64,000 bases of DNA. Origin: Clytia hemisphaerica (Eukaryota; Cnidaria; Hydrozoa; Leptothecata; Clytiidae). Both the position numbers and the translations under genes were made by a program. Below are positions 10,919-21,469 of the stretch, piece after piece. How positions within the stretch are numbered: the stretch's first letter is position 1; every line of letters starts with the position of its first letter. The notes below the pieces were generated by a model, which ran no database searches, was not told where the DNA came from, and worked only from the letters and a program-made list of their open reading frames with translations. The DNA lies in the NCBI GenBank assembly GCA_902728285.1, contig CACVBU010000259.1:62001-126000 (forward strand), written 5' to 3'.

Positions 10919-11004
10919 TATTGCCTGGGAAACGTGATGATTCACACCAAGAATTTGACTATACCTTATTAGAAGAACATTATCACAAACAAAGCATATC
11001 TTAC

Positions 11005-14000
11005 CCCGAAGCTGTCTCCACGCCTGAGAACATTCACCGTTTTCCATTCGTTCTTTTGAGTGAATTTATTGAACACCTGCTTGTTAACAAACACAGATCC
11101 AGTGTATATCAAATAAAAATCATGCCCAATATGTCCTTCACGTAGCACAATCCTTTTACGCGGAACTCTAAAGAATAAGTTTACTTTCAATGAAAAAATC
11201 CGTCAATACACTCTTCTTGAGGCATAAGGAAGTAAAGTGAGTAGTTGGTATACAACCGCAGTCGGAAGCTACCCAAAGGTTCCTTCTTTGATAGCTTTCT
11301 ACCCCAAAAGTATGGAAGGTCGAGGCATCAAGTATCTTTTGTACTTGCGCACCGTAGCCGGATGCTCTACCACTGCACTACGGTCGTGGCATAACAAATT
11401 CATTGCGAGTCTACTTTCAAAGACACGCACCCATGTATGAGGCAAAGATAAGATCTTTCCAATTTTTGAATAATTGGGATGGGCAGACAGGCCGATAGAC
11501 CTTCTAGCTTAACTGAAGTTGAAGCAAAAAATGTTAGTGAGCGAAAGAGTACCTACTTTGAATAAGTGAACATGCGGCACATGACTGCTCGTACAGAATA
11601 CGTGAATTTCTCATTAAATTTTTTCAATATGGATAACATACGTAGTAGACCGTACACATCATTCACAGTTCGTGATGGGCCCTCTCTTCGTAATACTTCT
11701 TTGGCCCAGGTTGGAACTTCACATCCAACATGCTTAAAAAGGGAAAAACATTTGTTCTGCAAAGTATCGGGATCAATGTCTTTTAAGTAGGCCAAAGCAA
11801 CTAAAACAGACAATAACACTAGCGAGCGTTTTAAAGGGAGGTACTATATTGTCAGATAGTAAAAATGACTAAATTTTACCTAATTCTCAGGATGTTCACT
11901 ACAGTGCCCTACACGTTTGTTACAAGAACAAACTAATTCGGGTAATAAGGACATAATGACTGAAATATCAAGAAACAGTCAAGAATATTTGAAGGCTTTG
12001 TGGACTCTAAAACACAAAAACCACACAAAAATTGGCAAAAAAAATGAAAATAACATTTTGAGAACATCCCAACGCTTTAAAAGTTTTAGAGAAAAAATGT
12101 GTTTAAAAGTGGTTTTCAAAAATGGTTTAGATGTAGAATCATTTCAACCAATCATCTGAAAACTTGATGTAATGTAATGCTTACCTCGGCATTTTTTGTG
12201 AAGTCCTCTCGATTGAACGGTATCAGAGTATTAGACAAATATGACTCTTCATTGGATGAGTTAGCTAGTTCCCAGGCTTCCATGACAGTTGTTTTTGGTG
12301 TGTTGTCATATGAAAAGGATGCCATACTTGTCAAAAGTCGTTTAGAGTAAAGCGCCATTTTGCCAAGTAAAACGATGGAACAATTCTATGAAAAAAGGAA
12401 GTCATTTCATCATGGATATTCTTACCTATTTATGGAGAAAATTAATTCCAAAATGTTCTCTACAGTATTCCTGGTTAGGATCCAAATGCAACCTAGTTTG
12501 AAATATGATACCAATGAAGTATAAGCCCACAGGGCTAGAATCGAATCTTCTTGGTAGGATTTGAAGCCTAAAAAATCCTACCAAAGTTGCGCGGCCTAAC
12601 GCGGTCCGTCTGGTTTTTACACAAATGACAGATTGAAAATAAGATTTACACCTAAATTTCGAGAAATACATCACTCGAAAACAAAGGAATCGCTAGATTC
12701 AATCCGTCGTCAAAAAGACGGCGTATATTTTAAGGCTTCATTTTTTCTTGCCTGAGGAAAGTTAAAGATTCAAATGTAGCCCTTCGGGCTTATACTTCAA
12801 TGTGTGACACTACACTTAAGCAAAAATATGTCATTTTTGAGAGTCTAGAGCATCGGGGATAATTTACGTATAGGCACAAATGCTCTTTTAGGTAGGTTCC
12901 GTTGGCAAATTCTATGGTTGTGATATCTATTTCGGCCACTTCTTTCGTATCATGAATATTCTGATAGAGTACATTTCTTATAAAACGGCGTGTACACGTT
13001 TAAAAAGAAACAAGAACAAAGTATACAAAGGAACATAACCTTTCTAGGCAAAAAAGAGAAGAAAGTTCCAAGATCATTGCGAAGCCTCACAGAATCTTAA
13101 ACACGCACAATCCCTAAGGAAATCGTAGCCTGCCAGATACTCAAAATGTGCTAAAAATAAGAATACTTTAAGAACATCTTCATGCTTAAAACCAAACAGG
13201 TTACGAACGCCCGAAGACTTAAACACATTCAATATGTTTTAGTAAAAATCAAAAGTAGATTATAAATGATACGCGTTTTTTTATAAGAACACCCGAAATT
13301 TTTGAAGCCTTTGGATGTTCTTAATTTTTGAGTTTTAAACCTAAAAATGTTTCGCCATTTTTTGAAATATTTTGTCCATTTTCGTAAGAAATTCGGTGTT
13401 TTAGAGTCTGCAAAGCCTTAAAATGTTCTTAACTTCTGTTCTTAACATTTTGGCCATCGAAACCTTATGTTCTTATAAAGTTTGTTCTTTGAAAAAAAAC
13501 GTGTTCAACAAACCTTTCGCCTTCTCTCCTTGAATGCTTTAATCTTCTTCAAAAACATCTTCGCTGATTGTTTTTCGACCGGTGAAAATGGTCTTGGAAC
13601 TATTCTCGGAGTTTCCAAATTAACATGGGTGTCCATCATCACTATAGCTGGTAACTTAGTTCCATCCTTTGATTCTTTGATTTTAATATTACCTTCAATA
13701 TCCGCTGTTAAGCGTCTTATGCGTCGATGAAGCGAATCTTTCAGTACGCTATCGAAGATATTATCCACCACCGAGTTTCCATGCGTCGCCATATTTTTTC
13801 GGTCTTTGTTGTTATAGACAATGGAACTTCTGTCTTGAATTGTTCGCAGAAATATTGATCTAGATTTGTGCTGTTCTGCGTTCGAAACAAGATCTTTTAA
13901 GAATTGATTGAGACGTGATTCTTTTTTGGTTAGTCTTTTTAATGGTCGCGAAGGACTCTCGTCTGTTGTTAAGTTTGTATCTATACTCGATTCTCTCTTC

Positions 14001-14011
14001 TCGCTTTCCAT
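11005..14011 (-). CDS. Cyclic-nucleotide-binding-domain protein, partial (four 5' exons)
   Basis: Four exons on the minus strand join in frame: complement 13514-14011 (ATG at 14011, 166 codons, donor GTTTGT), 12185-12385 (acceptor TTTTTTCATAG, donor GTAAGC), 11557-11756 (acceptor TACTTTGCAG, donor GTAGGT) and 11005-11167 (acceptor ATTCTTTAG, donor GTAAGA). That is 354 codons so far. An alternative acceptor for exon 3 at 11801-11802 has a better pyrimidine tract but the wrong phase unless a further small exon exists. The last exon reads RKRIVLREGHIGHDFYLIY and ends LRRGDSFG: the first half of a cNMP-binding beta-roll, as in CNBD2-like proteins and PKA regulatory subunits. The piece that would hold the phosphate-binding cassette (GE...R) should follow, but I could not find it between 9780 and 11004, so the gene is either truncated or its last exons are unrecognised. 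Binding of cAMP/cGMP is thus unproven. Introns carry a SINE and several MITEs. Confidence 0.7.
11240..11400 (-). mobile_element. tRNA-derived SINE, internally deleted copy
   Basis: On the minus strand, CCGTAGTGCAGTGGTAGAGC is the A-box/D-arm of a tRNA-derived head, matching the copy at 37079-37314. The tail (TTGATGCCTC, GGGTAG, CTTCCGACTGCGGT) also matches. The segment with the B box (GGTTCAACCCC in the other copy) is missing, so pol III transcription is unlikely. It lies in the intron between exons 3 and 4 of the cyclic-nucleotide-binding gene. Confidence 0.8.
11909..12110 (-). mobile_element. Degenerate copy of the ACACGTTTTTTATAAGAAC MITE family
   Basis: Starts ACACGTTTGTTACAAGAAC and contains AAGAACATCCCAACGC and AAAAGTTTTAGAG, matching the reverse orientation of the copies at 13270, 14217, 17063 and 23484. 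The far end is unclear. Confidence 0.5.
12535..12800. mobile_element. Dispersed repeat related to 19795-20105 and 28429-28680
   Basis: Shares TTTTTACACAAATGACAGATTG-type sequence, the CAAAGGAATCGCTAGATTCAATCCG block, a TTGCCTGAGGAAAGTTAAAG block and AGCCCTTCGGGCTT with the other two copies. Non-coding; it lies within an intron of the cyclic-nucleotide-binding gene. ORFs over it are repeat translations. Confidence 0.75.
13270..13504. mobile_element. ACACGTTTTTTATAAGAAC MITE, copy abutting a splice donor
   Basis: Inverted ends ACGCGTTTTTTTATAAGAAC and TTGTTCTTTGAAAAAAAACG(TGT). The interior is built of TGTTCTTAA and GAAGCC(T)TTGGATG repeats. The right end (13504) lies only a few bases from the donor of exon 1 (13508-13513) of the minus-strand gene. 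Confidence 0.8.
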
Positions 14012-14216
14012 GTTTTGAGTGTGAAAAAATTTCGTCTAATTAACCTATAAAACAAAAGAAAGGTGTCATAAATTAGTGATATCAATGGTACACTGTAATT
14101 AAATTGATTTTCATTTTTTGGAAATGAAGCTTTTTTAAAAAGACATGAATTTTAAGTAATTACTAAAATTATTATCATAACTAAGCAATCAAAAATAATC
14201 ATGCATTCTGCCAACT

Positions 14217-14448
14217 ACACGTTTTCGTATAAGAACATCAACATTTTTAAAGCCTTGGGATGTTCTTAACTTTTTAAACCTAAAAAAGTGTTCTTAACAT
14301 GTTCTTATTTTCGCCGTTTTTAGAGTTTTTTTTGTCCATTTTCCTATGAAATTCAGTGTTCTAGAATCCGCAAAGCCTTAAAATGTTCTTAACTTGTTTT
14401 TAACATTTTGACTATCAAAACCTTATGTTCTCATATACTAAAAAACGT
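14217..14448. mobile_element. ACACGTTTTTTATAAGAAC MITE copy
   Basis: Begins ACACGTTTTCGTATAAGAAC and ends ATGTTCTCATATACTAAAAAACGT, with internal AAAGCCTTGGGATGTTCTTA and TGTTCTTAAC repeats matching 13270-13504. It lies just upstream (promoter side) of the cyclic-nucleotide-binding gene's start codon at 14011. Confidence 0.8.
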
Positions 14449-14449
14449 T

Positions 14450-15285
14450 AAAAGCAAACAGTTCTCCCTCTATTCTTAGTTCAGAGCCACTTGAAGTCCC
14501 CGCCATCAGCCCAAATCGGAAAGATTTTCCCAATAAGGTTTCGTTTCACCTTAATCTTAATGTTCAGCGGGACTTCTCCATCGGGTAGGATTGGAAGTAA
14601 CGGGAACGGGAAGCTTGTCGTTTGAGCAGATTCAAAAGGTATTTATCAAAAAAGTAAGATTGGAAAAGTGAAAAATCTGTGAAAAATCTTTCCGATGGAG
14701 CTAGTGGTGGGGACTGACTTATTATGAAGTATATTCCTTTTATTAAGGAGGAGGAAATGTGGTCCATAAATACAATTATTAATAAGAATGACTTTATATG
14801 CTGAAACTCTTACTTGGGTCTTGAAAATTAAGATAGTCAAGAGATCGTGCATAAGTTTTCCAAAACATATAAAAAACGATAGCTGCCATTTCTTTTATAT
14901 CTTAACATTGAAATTCTTTTTCATTTTGTGATCCATGTAAGGTATTTTTTGCAGAAAAATAGAAACTTAATCCTCGTTCCTAGGTCATGTCAGTGTATAT
15001 ACATGTTTTTTCTTTTACAAGCATTGCACTGATAAGCATATCTATGCTCAGATATGAGGAAAAATTAAGCATATGGCAAGCATTACTTGAGCCTACGAAA
15101 AATGTTTTTTTCCTGATTTTGGCTTTTTTTGGCTGGAATTTTACGGATTTTCAGTATTTCCCTAAATTTATGCTTTAGATTTAAGCATCCCCTCAAGCAT
15201 TTTTCAGCCTTATTAAGCTTTCAACCTAAGCATCTCTGAGCCTGTTTTCGGATTTTTGTATGCTTATAAAAAAAAAATGAAAAAA
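14450..15285. other. Non-coding, nothing recognised
   Basis: AT-rich sequence. Small ORFs on both strands show no domain, exon signature or repeat copy elsewhere in the window. Confidence 0.5.
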
Positions 15286-15657
15286 AAAACATGTACGCCA
15301 AATAGGTTCATTGTTTCAAGACTAAGATTCCACAAAACCAAAAAAACAAAAACATGTACGCCAAATAGGTTCATTGTTTCAAGACTAAGATTCCACAAAA
15401 CCAAAAAAAACAAAACATGTACGACAAATAGGTTCATTGTTTCAAGACTAAGATTCCACAAAACCAAAAAAAAACAAACATGTACGCCAAATAGGTTCAT
15501 TGTTTCAAGACTAAGATTCCACAAAACCAAAAAAAAAAAAACATGTACGCCAAATAGGTTCATTGTTTCAAGACTAAGATTCCACAAAACCAAAAAAAAA
15601 CAAACATGTACGACAAATAGGTTCATTGTTCCAAGACTAAGATTCCACAAAACCAAA
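15286..15657. repeat. Minisatellite: six ~62-bp units
   Basis: Six units of CATGTACG(C/A)CAAATAGGTT followed by CATTGTTTCAAGACTAAGAT and a CCACAAAACC plus poly-A spacer. Units are nearly identical, varying mainly in A-run length and a C/A change. Long ORFs on both strands (15256-15666 + and 15264-15845 -) are repeat translations. Confidence 0.95.
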
Positions 15658-15966
15658 TCAACATGAAAAGATAAACAACACTGTCTAAAATACAGTACAA
15701 CGTTCCCAGTCAAATAGTTCTGATTTTTGAATGAACGCAAAAACAATGGAAAGAGCAAAAAAAAAGAGCTAATATTTTGATGAGGAAAACAAAATAAAAT
15801 ATATTGGAAGACAACCTTTTTAATAATAGTGTTAATTTTTGGCAATTATTTATAAAGTATGCGTCAATTCTAAATTCTTTCATTCCGGAAAGTGCCAATA
15901 TATGTAGTCCGCTAAAAGTGATGTGGTGTAAGAAAGTGGCAAATTTTTGGAAGAATATTTCCTTAA

Positions 15967-16524
15967 CCCTATTCGTACTAGGGGGGGCTCTTTCTGTTCG
16001 GAGGTCAAACTATTGCTAATAGCTCCTGAAATAATAGAGCTTTTGCCGTGAAATTTTCTGTAAATTCCTAACTTTTATTTAGCTTCAAAATAAAAAAAAA
16101 TTTGACACCTAAATATTTTCACACCTTGAACATGATGACATTTCTGACAGTAAGATGTCACAAAAATTGACACTTTTCCAATACAAATTTATTTTCATTG
16201 TCAAATATATCGTTTAAACCGTAATTTATTGAATATTTAGGATAAAATAAGCATTTTAAACTCAGGCAACTTTTTTCTAAAGCCTTTGTTAGAATATAAT
16301 AGCTATTTATAAGAACAAAGGAAATTTTCGGTTTTTGCTCACTTTGGGCATGATGAGTGACGTCATCAAAGAAATTTTTTGTCGAAAGTTACCTTACGTC
16401 ACAAGGATCTTGTGTGCCAAATTTCATCCAAAAAGACCCACTAGATCAAAAGTTAAGGGGTGGTACAGGAAAAGCCCCCCCCCCCTAGTTCTGAACCGCC
16501 CCTAAAAGCCTAGTATGAATAGGG
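15967..16524. mobile_element. 558-bp MITE with TTAA duplications
   Basis: Inverted ends CCCTATTCGTACTAGG / CCTAGTATGAATAGGG (15 of 16 bases pair), flanked by TTAA at 15963-15966 and 16525-16528. TTAA targets with a CCC start are typical of piggyBac elements; Kolobok also uses TTAA. No transposase. Confidence 0.85.
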
Positions 16525-16579
16525 TTAAAGGATGAAATTTGAAATTCATTTGAACCCGGAGTCTCATAAATTAAGCGAG

Positions 16580-16865
16580 GATTTTTCATATGCGAGTTAC
16601 GAGTTACAAGTTACGAGTTACGAGTTGCATTTAGAACCACGAGTTACGAGTTACTTTTTACGAGTTACGAGTTACGAGTTGCATTTTAACAAAATAAAAT
16701 CGCGAGTTGCGAGTTACGAGTTGCATCTTGACACACAAAATTCGCGAGTTGCAAATTAAAAGTGCGTGTTGCAAATTGAAGGTGCGAGTTGCATATTAAG
16801 TGCGAGTTGCATATCAAAAGTGCGAGCTGCAAATTAAAAGTTCGAGTTGCAAATTAAAATCAAGT
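16580..16865. repeat. Inverted copy of the AACTCGCAC array
   Basis: CGAGTTACGAGTTAC and GCAAATTAAAAGTGCGAGTT units are the reverse complement of the arrays at 905-1165 and 18440-18700. It may be the tail of a reversed relative of the 17345-18720 element. Confidence 0.85.
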
Positions 16866-17062
16866 CTGAGATTGTTATCTTAAATAATAACAGCACAAAA
16901 AAAGCTAAACCCAAGGCAAAGCATGGATACGTTTTGTGATTAAAGTTGTGAAACCACTCAAATCTATGCTCAAATCACACATTTTTCGCTCATTTTCGTA
17001 TAAAAACAAAACAGAGCATTACATAACTTTAGTTTTGAAAGGAAATGCGCGTGTTTCTTCCT

Positions 17063-17263
17063 ACACGTTTTTTTTATAAGAACGTCAAAAATTTTCGAAG
17101 CCTTCGGATGTTCTTAGTTTTTTGGATTTGAAGCCTAAAAATGTTCTTAAGTGCATGTTTTTAAGTCTCCAAAAGCCTTAGAATGTTCTTAAAATGTTCT
17201 TAAATTTTTGGGCCTCGAAGCCTTATGTTCTTATATAGTTTGTTCTTATAAAAAAAAACGTGT
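17063..17263. mobile_element. ACACGTTTTTTATAAGAAC MITE copy
   Basis: Inverted ends ACACGTTTTTTTTATAAGAA and TTGTTCTTATAAAAAAAAAC(GTGT). It contains the family's TTCGGATGTTCTTA and AAGCCTTATGTTCTTA repeats and is the cleanest of the copies here. Confidence 0.9.
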
Positions 17264-17344
17264 ATCGAGAATTATCTTTAATGTTGCTTTTAATAACGTG
17301 GACGTTACCTGTCATTTTCAAGACTAAGTGACACTTTTTGACAA

Positions 17345-18720
17345 AATTATTGACAGGCTACTTAAGTGTGATACCTGCAAGCTTTATTACACCAAATATT
17401 TTAATTGTACAGATGAATGGGATGCCTTTGATATAAATAGATAAATATTGTCAAGAGGCTTTGGGAAGGGCAGTTTTATAGATACAATTCTAATCAATTA
17501 TTATTATAGAGATTTTGGGCCATCTCTTAAATTTAATCGGATATTTCAATTTGGCACGGGTTTATAGATTTCCAGGCTATATTCTGAGCTGTATTGGACC
17601 ATTTTTGAACTTTTGGATCCTCAGATCCTAAAGTCTTAAATCTAGCGTTAAAACTCAGAGTTAAAACTCTATCCTTCCAACCTAACTTAGAGCACTTCCA
17701 AATCATTTTTAGTTTTGAAAATTCGTGGGGATTTCCCTTTTTTCTAAAATATTACGACCATGATTGTACACGTTTTGCATGTGATCTTATAATTACTGTA
17801 GGTGAAACAACCCCTTACAGCCATCATTCTCAGCATGTTACCTTGTTACTCCCTATTACCCCGTGTTAACCTTTTTAGTAACAACGCATCCAAACCTATT
17901 ACATACCCCCGCCCGGGAGCACTTTTCTCTACAGTTCTTTACACTCATGTAATGTAAATACTTTATGTACATTTTTTTTCTTTCTCCACCAAATATTTGC
18001 TCTTCTTATGTATAATAGTGAGCAGCAATAATCATTTAATCATTTAAAAGGGGGGGGTTCAGGGGGTACCCGATTCCGCAATTCCGCCAATTTTTTCTCC
18101 AATTTCCGTCAAACCGTCTTAAATTAAACCAAAATTCCGTCACCGAAAATTCCTTTGAAATTCAATATTTTTGTCGAAAATTCCGCAAATTTTGAATATC
18201 TTTTACCAATTCCGAAATTCCGCAAATTTTTTTGCTAAATTCCGTTTTTCCGCACTAAAATTGTCTAATTTTCCGTCTCCGTCAGAGAACCCAATTTCCG
18301 TAATTCCGTCTAAATTTTCGCCAAATTCCGCCACTCCGTCCGAAAAAAGGGCCGATTCCGCTCCTCCGCCAACCATGAAACACCCCCCTTAAAAAATATC
18401 ATTCCTTTTATCAATAGAAATTTTCACTCTTACTGACTTTTCGATTTGTAACACGCACTTTTAAGATGCAACTCGCACTTTTAATTTGAAACTCGCACTT
18501 ATAATTTGCAACTCGCACTTTTAATTTGCAACTCGCATTTTCAATTTGCAACTCGCGAATTTTGTGAGTTTAAATGCAACTCGTAACTCGTAACTCGCGA
18601 TTTTATTTTGTTAAAATGCAACTCGTAACTCGTAACTCGTAAAAAGTAACTCGCAACTCGTGGTTCTAAATGCAACTCGTAACTCATAACTCGTAACTCG
18701 CAACTCGTATATTATCATAT
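17345..18720 (+). mobile_element. Dispersed repeat element, copy 2
   Basis: Same organisation as 1-1170: AATTATTGACAGGCTACTTA start, AAGTGTGATACCTGCAAGC block, tandem AACTCGCAC tail (18440-18700) and closing TTATCATATCAC. It is longer because of an insertion at about 18050-18392. No coding capacity. Confidence 0.8.
18050..18392. mobile_element. ATTCCGC-rich insert nested in the dispersed repeat
   Basis: Comparison with copy 1 (near 860-885) shows extra sequence here. It runs from AAAAGGGGGGGGTTC to CACCCCCCTTAAAAA and is filled with degenerate ATTCCGCAAATT units. G-rich and C-rich ends pair. Probably a MITE; target duplication (ATCATTT-like) is imperfect. The ORF at 18171-18392 is its translation. 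Confidence 0.7.
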
Positions 18721-18724
18721 CACA

Positions 18725-19478
18725 ATTAAGCAAGGAACTTGAATTAAGTCAGAGCAAAACACCAAAGTTTAATCGAATAATTGATTCTCAAAAGAAACAA
18801 GCAACATGCTGAATGAACCTACCTGATAAAGGTAGTCGGAAACATGCTGAATAAAGATGAAAATGTACATTTTAAGGATTACCATTTTGCATCACTGTGA
18901 AAAAAATTCACACAGCAAAGTAAAAAAAAAAACATTTTAAGGCCCTTTTTGCCCTAAATTTACCCAGAAAATTATTTTTTTGGAAATCGGGGCTCCATCA
19001 GATTTTAAATATTACCATTTTACATCATTGTGCAAAAAATCAGAAAAATTACCGAGGCAATCGCGAGAAATGCTCATTCTCCCTATATAATAAAAGGGAA
19101 TTTCCCCAAATACGAAAATCCGATCTTTACAGTGATATTACTTCGCCACGGCATTTTGTTTGTTCAATACATTTCATGATAAAGATCTAATTAATCAATT
19201 CTCTTTAATTTAGAGTCCATCATCAGAGGAGTATTTTTTTCCGCACATAGGGTTACCACAAGAGAATAATGTTCAAAGAAAAGAAAATTTTAAAAGAGAA
19301 AAAATAGAATTTCATTTTGACAAATCTCATAAAAATAATAGAAACTCATTTCGATAGACAGCTTTATGATTACTTCAAAATTCCGATTATATTCAAAATA
19401 TTTAGAATTTGTTCCCTTGCACACTTAAAGAGGATCTGGACTTCAGTTAACAACGCAAAAGTTCGATATTGAGAGATG
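18725..19478. other. Non-coding, nothing recognised
   Basis: AT-rich sequence without exon-like ORFs or clear repeats. Confidence 0.5.
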
Positions 19479-19576
19479 CCCAGCTGGCACACAACGTTGT
19501 TTCAACGTTCATTTAACGTTATATGGACGTTATGAACATTAGATTAACGTTGAAACAACGTTGTGTGCCAGCTGGG
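19479..19576. repeat. 98-bp palindromic MITE (CCCAGCTGGCACACAACG)
   Basis: Near-perfect hairpin: CCCAGCTGGCACACAACGTT pairs with AACGTTGTGTGCCAGCTGGG. The arms also contain repeated AACGTT. The loop is about 30 bp. Confidence 0.9.
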
Positions 19577-19794
19577 TGGCTCCAAAAATTATGCATGATT
19601 TCAAAACATACTCTCGCAATACTTGTTTTATTTGTTTTTTTAGTTTATAAACCCGGGAAATCAGTTAACAGGAGATTCAACATTACCATTCCTGTACCAA
19701 AAATGACATTTAAAGGTGTGTTTAAAGTAAGGGGATATATTCAAATCTAGCAAAAATAATATTTAGGATTTACAAAATAATACTGAAGTCAATT

Positions 19795-20105
19795 AATTTC
19801 ATTGAGTTTAAAGCCCGAAGGGCTAAAGGAGAATCTCTAACCTTTCCCAGGCAAGAAAAAGTGAAGCTACTTATTTTCCATCCAGAACGCGCCTAGAACG
19901 CGCCGCAATCATGACGACTAATTGTATCTAGCGGTTCCTTTGTTTTTGATGACTGCATTCTTTGAAATCTGGTGATAGACTTTGCTTTCCATCCGGCGTT
20001 TATGTAAAAACCACGAGCGGGTGTTCTGGATGGGATTTCCCATCCATGAGTCTCGAGTCTAGCCCTTCGGGATTGGAAATCAATAGTCAATTTTCTATTA
20101 GCGCG
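19795..20105. mobile_element. Dispersed repeat, reverse relative of 28429-28680
   Basis: Contains TTTCCCAGGCAAGAAAAAGT, CTACTTATTTTCCATCCAGA, TATCTAGCGGTTCCTTTGTT and AGCCCTTCGGG, all shared with 12535-12800 and 28429-28680. The minus ORF at 19893-20108 is a repeat translation. Confidence 0.75.
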
Positions 20106-20154
20106 CACTTTTTTTAGCTACTTTGTGGAAACCATGTCAGCATCTATAAGAGTG

Positions 20155-20370
20155 GTTTCTACTTGCAGTAAAGAAGAGAATGCACCTTAGATATGCAGGC
20201 TAATATAACAAATAGGTACGTCCATTCGCTTAAAACTTCACTCTTTTTGCTGCAATATGGAAACCATGTCAACGTAAAAAGACTGGTTCTCTTGAAAGTG
20301 GTTTCCACTTGAAGCAAAGAAGAGTATGAGCCTTTGTTGGATATGCAGGCTAATAAAACAATAAGGTACG
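20155..20370. repeat. Imperfect tandem duplication (~130 bp unit)
   Basis: GGTTTCTACTTGCAGTAAAG...GATATGCAGGCTAATA is repeated as GGTTTCCACTTGAAGCAAAG...GATATGCAGGCTAATA. The minus ORF across it is a by-product. Confidence 0.75.
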
Positions 20371-20429
20371 TAATAAAAACAAGGTAATCAACAAAAATAA
20401 TTGTATACATGATGTACCTCATTAACAAA

Positions 20430-21290
20430 AAAATAAATTACCTCATTATAGCTTTACATACAACAAATGAACAATAGCTAGCGATTAACAAGAGCTGACA
20501 ATTAACAAGAAATCCGGATCATAGACTTGTTGTCAAGGAGATTAGAAATAGAGGTGGTCGAAAGCTAATTTTTTTTAAAGATGTATATACATCATATTGT
20601 TAAAGGAGTCGAGGGTTTGAATTAGGCCATTTTTTCTGTTTTGCTTTTTGAATGCGTTGGTACGTGTTGTATAGTTTATATGATGAATTAGCTTTCAAGT
20701 TTGACATTTAGATTTCTGACATTTTCCAAACGCACGAGGAGTTTTTGAGAACATGTGTGTATGGTAAGTTACTTAAGCTTAAATACAAAAACTTATACAA
20801 GTAAAAGTTGAAGGTAGATGGTATGGAATCGAAGTTAGATATAATATGAAATCAATTACACATTTTTTGTTATAAGCAACCCAAATTTTCGGCTCGGGGC
20901 TGGAGTTGCAAAGGATTTTCTGGCTTTCGGTAAAAAAGTCGCTTATGGATTTTGAGCCAAAATAATGCCTAGCAACTTCTAAAATTTTGGCTTTTTTTCT
21001 CATTTTATGTCCAAAATCTCTTAAATAGGTATTAAAACACTATCAGTAAACATTTTGATTCTAAATAATGCCGAAAATGCTTCTTTTTAGATATTTTTGG
21101 TTGCTTTCCCGGTTCATGCTCAGTTTCAGAAAAAGCACTACCCTCTTTTTATTAGAACTTGTAATTCTTTGTTCACACTCAACTGTTCTTACTTTATGGG
21201 GCTTTCATTGCCCTCAAAACTAGAAATTCAGGAAAATCAGGCTTTGTCATTGAGCTGTACAACATGTTCTTTTCTGAAAAGAGTGTACTG
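20430..21290. other. Non-coding, nothing recognised
   Basis: AT-rich. Small ORFs on both strands (such as 20779-21003 - and 21097-21564 +) have no domain or splice structure that I can support. Confidence 0.5.
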
Positions 21291-21466
21291 GACTTTTCCA
21301 TTAAAAATTCGTACATGGGAGGTGGAGGATATATTAGATATATTGTCCAGGGGGTCAAATATCGCAATATATTTTTTTTTTTGGGGGGGGGGGGGAGGGA
21401 AAATTTCCAATAAATGTCATATCCTCCACCCCCCATATCCAATTTTTTTCTGGAAGAACCCATTGG
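21291..21466. mobile_element. Degenerate MITE, relative of 26228-26489
   Basis: Ends TTTTCCATTAAAAATTCGTA with GGGAGGTGGAGGATATAT, and ATATCCTCCACCCCCCATAT with TTTTTTTCTGGAAGAACCC, match the TIRs of 26228-26489. The interior has a poly-G tract. Confidence 0.7.
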
Positions 21467-21469
21467 TGT

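Noticed and set aside
12426-12674. 82-aa minus-strand ORF as an extra exon of the cyclic-nucleotide-binding gene
   Set aside because: It lies in a dispersed repeat also found at 19.8-20.1 and 28.4-28.7 kb, and exons 1 and 2 already join in phase without it.
15264-15845. 193-aa minus-strand ORF
   Set aside because: It is a translation of the six-unit minisatellite; the opposite strand is open for the same reason.
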